From an uncultured Clostridia bacterium (GTDB lineage Bacteria > Bacillota > Clostridia > RGIG6154): 10,033 nucleotides of DNA. Shown piece after piece: positions 7,027 through 10,033 of the stretch; position 1 is the first letter of the stretch; every line of letters begins with the position of its first letter. A program made the translations under genes and the position numbers. The notes under the pieces are model-generated. The model did no database searches. It was not told the origin of the DNA and worked only from the letters and a program-made list of their open reading frames with translations. The stretch is taken from positions 1 through 10,033 of the forward strand of contig CAKSHV010000026.1 of the NCBI GenBank assembly GCA_934457515.1, written 5' to 3'.

Positions 7027-8079
7027 TTACACATCCTTTCTCTCTTTCATAATCGCTTCCCACAAACCGTTTAAGTACACTGCGCCGAGCGCACGGTCAT
7101 ACAGTCCGTAGCCGGGTTTTCCGGTCTCGCCCCAAATCATTCTTCCGTGGTCTGGACGCATGGGACCGTCAAATCCAACCTCATGGTAAGCCTTTAAAAT
7201 TTCATACATGTCAAGCGAACCCGCGCTGCTTAAATGCGCCGATTCCTCAAAGCATTTTTCGCCCGTTATTTTAATGTTTCTGCAATGGGCAAAGTGAATT
7301 CTTCCCATGCCGCCGAACTCCCGAACCAGGGCGGGAATATCGTTTTTCGGGTCCGCGCCGAGCGACCCCGAACACAGGGTTATGCCATTGGCGGGGCTGT
7401 CTACCGCCTTTACCAACCGCAGCAAATCCTCGCGATTGCAGATGATTCGCGGCAAGCCGAAAATGCTCCACGGCGGATCGTCCGGATGAATTGCCATTTT
7501 AATGCCCGCCTCTTCGGCAGCCGGAATAATGCCCTTTAAGAAATAGGCTAAATTCTCCCAAAGCTGCTCTTTATCAATGGATTTATAGGTATTGAGCAAA
7601 TCCTTCATCTGCGATTTTGTGTAGCTTGCGTCCCAGCCGGGCAGCGAAAGCTCGCCTGTTTCGGGATTCATGTTCAAAACCGTTTTTTCATCGTAAATCA
7701 AAGCATTCGAACCGTCCGGCAGCGGATATGCCAAATCCGAACGCGTCCAGTCGAATACCGGCATAAAGTTATAACACACCACTTTAATGCCGCATTTTCC
7801 CAAATTCTTCAGTGTTTTTGCGTAGTTTTCTATGTAACGGTCGCGGGTCGGTGCGCCGATTTTAATGTCTTCGTGCACCGGCACACTCTCGATTGTGGTA
7901 AGTGAAAGGCCGCTTTCCTCCACCTCATGCACCAGCTTTTCAATGCGCGAAACATCCCACACTTCGCCGACGGGAATGTCATAAATAGCAGACACAATGC
8001 CCGTAACACCCGGAATTTGGCGTATTTTATTAAGGGTAACGGGGTCATCGCCGCCGTACCACCGAAACGTCATTTCCAT
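7027..8079 (-). CDS. uxuA: D-mannonate dehydratase
   Basis: Metal-dependent (Mn/Fe) dehydratase of 350 residues that converts D-mannonate to 2-keto-3-deoxy-D-gluconate, the step shared by glucuronate-degrading pathways. Family landmarks are [12 protein letters not shown] at the N-terminus, [15 protein letters not shown] (27-41), [12 protein letters not shown] (64-75), [11 protein letters not shown] (103-113), [18 protein letters not shown] (195-212), LCSGSLG (235-241), HFAHCRNI (262-269) and [12 protein letters not shown] (307-318). The metal and catalytic residues H198, C236, H265, D310 and H311 are all present and sit at nearly the same positions as in the Streptococcus suis enzyme. The length is normal. 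AAAGGA lies 10 nt before the ATG at 8079; a second ATG two codons later is poorly spaced. It is preceded by the Gfo/Idh gene with a 33-nt gap and followed by uxuB. Confidence 0.96.
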   Translation of the reverse strand: MEMTFRWYGGDDPVTLNKIRQIPGVTGIVSAIYDIPVGEVWDVSRIEKLVHEVEESGLSLTTIESVPVHEDIKIGAPTRDRYIENYAKTLKNLGKCGIKVVCYNFMPVFDWTRSDLAYPLPDGSNALIYDEKTVLNMNPETGELSLPGWDASYTKSQMKDLLNTYKSIDKEQLWENLAYFLKGIIPAAEEAGIKMAIHPDDPPWSIFGLPRIICNREDLLRLVKAVDSPANGITLCSGSLGADPKNDIPALVREFGGMGRIHFAHCRNIKITGEKCFEESAHLSSAGSLDMYEILKAYHEVGFDGPMRPDHGRMIWGETGKPGYGLYDRALGAVYLNGLWEAIMKERKDV

Positions 8080-8112
8080 ATTTTATTAATCCTTTCCGAT
8101 TCGTTAAATGAA

Positions 8113-9279
8113 TTAGAAGCTTGAGCTCATGTCAACGTCTCCGCCCGTTTTTGCCTCTTTCTTCACAACCTTTGAATTCTTAATCTTTTCCTGCAGCATG
8201 TCATAGAATTTGTCTTCGTCAATCGGAAGAGTAACCGATTCGCCCGTCCAGGACGACAGATGAATTGCGTTTGAAATGGTAAGACCCAAAATGCCCTCTT
8301 TACCGGGAGCAATCAGTTCTGCACCGTCCAAAACCGCGTCGGTAAAGTTCTTTAAAATGCCGTTGTGCTGATAATATTGCGGCTTAGAAGTCGGAACATT
8401 TACCTCCCACACCTCGGGCGTACCGAATGATGTCGGGTGCGTTCTGCAGAAGGTCACATCGTCTACTCTGTTGCGATAAAACTTCATTTTATCGTCTTCA
8501 ATTACAATTTTGCCCTTTGTACCCGTGATTTCCAGGCGGTTTGTTCCGGGGGCTTCACCGGTTGACGTTATGTAAGTCGCCGTCATGCCGTTTTCATATT
8601 CCGCAAAAACGGTAACGTCGTCCTCAACTTCAATATTGTGCCATTTGCCGTAGTAGCATGTGCTGCGAATGGTTTTCGGCATGCCGCAAATCCACTGCCA
8701 CAAATCCAGCTGGTGCGGATTTTGGTTAATCAGTGTGCCGCCGCCTTCGCCGCTCCATGTGCTTCTCCATGTGCCCGAATCATAGTATGCCTGTGTTCTG
8801 AACCAGTTTGTGATAATCCAAATCATGCGCTTTAAATCACCAAGCTCGCCGCTTTGAATTAAGTCGCGCGCTTTAGCATACAAAGGATTGGTGCGCTGAT
8901 TATACATCATAGAAAACACTTTTCCGTACTTATCTGCCGCCTTATTCATTTCGGCAACCTGTTTTGTGTATACGCCGGCAGGCTTTTCGCAAATAACGTT
9001 CATGTCAGCCGCAAAGCTGTCAATAACCATTTGCGGATGGAAATAGTGCGGCGTTGCAACCAAAACTGCATTGATTTTGCCCGACTTTAACATTTCTTTA
9101 TAATCCTTAAAATATGCAACCTTGTCACCGTACTTTTCCTTTGCTTTTTTTAGCTTGTCATCGTCGATGTCGCAGATAGCGCCAAGTTCCATGCGCGGAA
9201 TGTCACCTTTCATAATGCGGTACGCGTGATCGGAACCCATGTTACCAAAACCGATAATACCTAAAATAACATTTTCCAT
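8113..9279 (-). CDS. Gfo/Idh/MocA family NAD(P)-dependent oxidoreductase
   Basis: Predicted cytoplasmic sugar or sugar-acid dehydrogenase of 388 residues, first gene of the uxuA-uxuB operon. The N-terminal Rossmann domain has GIIGFGNMGSDH (Gly-rich loop at 10-15), ICDID after beta-2, VLVATPHYFHP and the family CEKPAG motif (E98, K99, P100). The substrate domain has GGGTLINQNPHQLD with H189 and D192 in the usual catalytic positions, then W-rich and beta-sheet segments. The polar lysine-rich tail after about residue 365 is unassigned. The substrate is unknown; context suggests a glucuronate-, mannonate- or glycoside-related compound, possibly an oxidation that helps release the uronate. AAAGGA at 9288-9293 is only 2 nt from the first ATG (9285) but 8 nt from the second (9279), so I chose the latter; starting at 9285 would add two residues. 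Confidence 0.9.
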   Translation of the reverse strand: MENVILGIIGFGNMGSDHAYRIMKGDIPRMELGAICDIDDDKLKKAKEKYGDKVAYFKDYKEMLKSGKINAVLVATPHYFHPQMVIDSFAADMNVICEKPAGVYTKQVAEMNKAADKYGKVFSMMYNQRTNPLYAKARDLIQSGELGDLKRMIWIITNWFRTQAYYDSGTWRSTWSGEGGGTLINQNPHQLDLWQWICGMPKTIRSTCYYGKWHNIEVEDDVTVFAEYENGMTATYITSTGEAPGTNRLEITGTKGKIVIEDDKMKFYRNRVDDVTFCRTHPTSFGTPEVWEVNVPTSKPQYYQHNGILKNFTDAVLDGAELIAPGKEGILGLTISNAIHLSSWTGESVTLPIDEDKFYDMLQEKIKNSKVVKKEAKTGGDVDMSSSF

Positions 9280-9287
9280 ATTCATTT

Positions 9288-9294
9288 TCCTTTC
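9288..9294 (-). promoter_or_regulatory. Ribosome binding site deciding the Gfo/Idh start
   Basis: GAAAGGA on the minus strand. Its spacing (8 nt) fits the ATG at 9279 and is too short (2 nt) for the in-frame ATG at 9285. Confidence 0.6.
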
Positions 9295-9323
9295 ATAAAA
9301 TACAATGTGTTTAATTTATTTTT

Positions 9324-9352
9324 ATTATATACCACATTTTACAAAAAAGCAA
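9324..9352 (-). promoter_or_regulatory. Sigma-A promoter of the Gfo/Idh-uxuA-uxuB operon
   Basis: On the minus strand a TTGCTT -35 box (9347-9352) and a perfect TATAAT -10 box (9324-9329) are separated by 17 bp. Transcription would start near 9317, giving a leader of about 35 nt. Surrounding DNA is very AT-rich. Confidence 0.8.
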
Positions 9353-9366
9353 TAGTTTTTTTGTAA
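9339..9366. promoter_or_regulatory. Candidate operator: perfect inverted repeat over the -35 box
   Basis: TTACAAAAAA (9339-9348) and TTTTTTGTAA (9357-9366) form a perfect 10-bp inverted repeat around an 8-nt centre. The repeat covers the -35 box of the uronate operon promoter, the place where a dimeric repressor would block RNA polymerase. No regulator gene is in the window. Its simple AT-rich makeup means that chance symmetry is possible. Confidence 0.4.
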
Positions 9367-9372
9367 TTTATG

Positions 9373-9410
9373 AAAAAAAACTCATTTCGATTTTATTCGA
9401 AACGAGTTTT
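9373..9410 (-). terminator. Intrinsic terminator of the copper-amine-oxidase-N-like gene
   Basis: A 14-bp stem pairs 9377-9390 with 9397-9410 around a 6-nt loop, 11 nt after the stop codon of the minus-strand gene. The one non-Watson-Crick position (9384/9403) is a G-U pair in minus-strand RNA but an A-C mismatch in plus-strand RNA. A run of eight A on the + strand (9373-9380) gives the U tract. Both facts assign it to the minus strand. Confidence 0.85.
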
Positions 9411-9421
9411 GAATTTCATTC

Positions 9422-9886
9422 TTATTCACCTGTAATGAACACGGTTTGGGTCGCATCGTCCCATTCTACTTTTAAGCCGAAACTTTCGGAAATTGCACGC
9501 AGCGGAACCATTGTGCGGTCGCCCACCAGACAAGGCGCAACATCTAATGTTATAGTTCGGTTGCCTATTGCTGCCGAATTGTCAGCTCCGTCCGCGGCCG
9601 ATGTTATCCCGCTTACAAACATGGTCGGGTTATTAATCTGCATGGTAACTGTTGTCATTCCACGCATAGAAACAATCATTTGGTCGTTTTCATCCCAGTA
9701 TACACCGGCACCGAGCGCCTCAAAAACTGCGCGCATGGGCACCATGGTTCTGTCTGAAATTAAACAGGGTTCCGCATCGGGAAACACAACTTCGGTTCCG
9801 TTTAACACAACGTGCACCGAATCTGCCGCAAGAGCGGGAGTGCAAAGCAGGCAAAAAATAAGCACTGCGCAAATTATTTTTTTCAC
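9422..9886 (-). CDS. Small secreted protein with two copper-amine-oxidase-N-like (stalk) repeats
   Basis: Exported protein of 154 residues. It has a signal peptide at 1-20 (MKK, hydrophobic core, likely cleavage after ALA). Two similar modules follow, marked by PCLISDRTMVPMRAVFEALG (40-59) and PCLVGDRTMVPLRA (118-131) with ISESFGLKVEWDD. These DRTMVPxRA modules are common in secreted clostridial proteins under the name copper amine oxidase N-terminal domain. They probably mediate binding or structure, as no catalytic domain is present. The cysteine at 15 is not in a lipobox, so it should be released or wall-associated rather than a lipoprotein. The start is GTG at 9884-9886, preceded by AAGGGG at 9 nt spacing. 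It has its own promoter and terminator and so is monocistronic. The function is unknown. Confidence 0.88.
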   Translation of the reverse strand: MKKIICAVLIFCLLCTPALAADSVHVVLNGTEVVFPDAEPCLISDRTMVPMRAVFEALGAGVYWDENDQMIVSMRGMTTVTMQINNPTMFVSGITSAADGADNSAAIGNRTITLDVAPCLVGDRTMVPLRAISESFGLKVEWDDATQTVFITGE

Positions 9887-9918
9887 AAGGTTCAGCCCCT
9901 TTTTTATTTTATAGAATT

Positions 9919-9947
9919 ATTGTACACGAATTTGCGCTTTCTGTCAA
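9919..9947 (-). promoter_or_regulatory. Strong sigma-A promoter of the stalk-domain gene
   Basis: On the minus strand a consensus TTGACA -35 (9942-9947) and TACAAT -10 (9919-9924) are exactly 17 bp apart. The start of transcription would be near 9912, giving a leader of about 25 nt. This is the closest match to consensus in the window. Confidence 0.87.
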
Positions 9948-10033
9948 GGTGTTCGACTGCATTTTGAGAACTTTCACCCTGTTTATATCGCCGCTTTACA
10001 CAATGCAAAATTGTCCCCATTCGCATCTTACCC

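Noticed and set aside
9842..9844. Lipoprotein signal in the stalk-domain protein (Cys15)
   Set aside because: The residues before the cysteine (CLL) do not fit a lipobox, and an ALA signal peptidase I site follows.
10000..10014. Small palindrome ACAAT-GCAAA-ATTGT near the window end
   Set aside because: It has five-base arms only, lies upstream of the -35 of the stalk gene at a distance, and is likely chance.
1..10033. tRNA, rRNA, CRISPR arrays, insertion sequences, riboswitches
   Set aside because: I looked on both strands and saw no cloverleaf, regular direct-repeat array, transposase or recognisable aptamer.

Overview
The window looks like chromosomal DNA of a Gram-positive-type (Bacillota) anaerobe, most likely an uncultured member of class Clostridia. 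The evidence is a DUF1934 (YwiB-like) domain, S-layer homology (SLH) and copper-amine-oxidase-N-like secreted proteins, a CtpA-type protease with a peptidoglycan-binding tail, AGGAG-type ribosome binding sites and sigma-A-type promoters. This is inferred from gene content; no marker gene fixes the species. GC content looks intermediate and even, apart from one very GC-rich intergenic patch.

Region 1 (2-5997, + strand) is a compact gene string. It runs: a D-alanine--D-alanine ligase, cut off by the window start and fused at its C-terminus to a DUF1934 domain; a secreted SLH protein whose start overlaps the ligase end by 16 nt; a secreted S41 C-terminal processing protease with PDZ and peptidoglycan-binding domains; a methyltransferase pseudogene with a large internal deletion; a compact zinc-type mannose-6-phosphate isomerase; and a FabG-like short-chain dehydrogenase resembling the YmfI/EF-P 5-aminopentanone reductase group. 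The first three genes all concern the cell envelope. I see no terminator between the genes, so they may form one transcription unit, but the pseudogene gap could hold a break.

Region 2 (5998-6180) is the gap between convergent genes. It holds a strong bidirectional terminator followed by three consecutive GC-rich hairpins that no gene explains.

Region 3 (6181-9285, - strand) is a hexuronate-catabolism operon. Read from its promoter the order is a Gfo/Idh/MocA oxidoreductase, mannonate dehydratase (uxuA), then an SDR-type D-mannonate oxidoreductase (uxuB). UxuB would reduce fructuronate to mannonate and UxuA would dehydrate mannonate to 2-keto-3-deoxygluconate. The Gfo/Idh protein probably acts on a related sugar or glycoside. 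A good promoter lies upstream, and its -35 box sits inside a perfect 10-bp inverted repeat that is a candidate operator.

Region 4 (9373-9947, - strand) is a single-gene unit: a near-consensus promoter, a small secreted protein with two copper-amine-oxidase-N-like ('stalk') repeats, and a terminator that pairs better in this strand's RNA. I see nothing gene-like in 9948-10033.

I found no obvious new defence, mobile or RNA-guided system. The most noteworthy items are the ligase-DUF1934 fusion, the triple hairpin array and the deleted methyltransferase.
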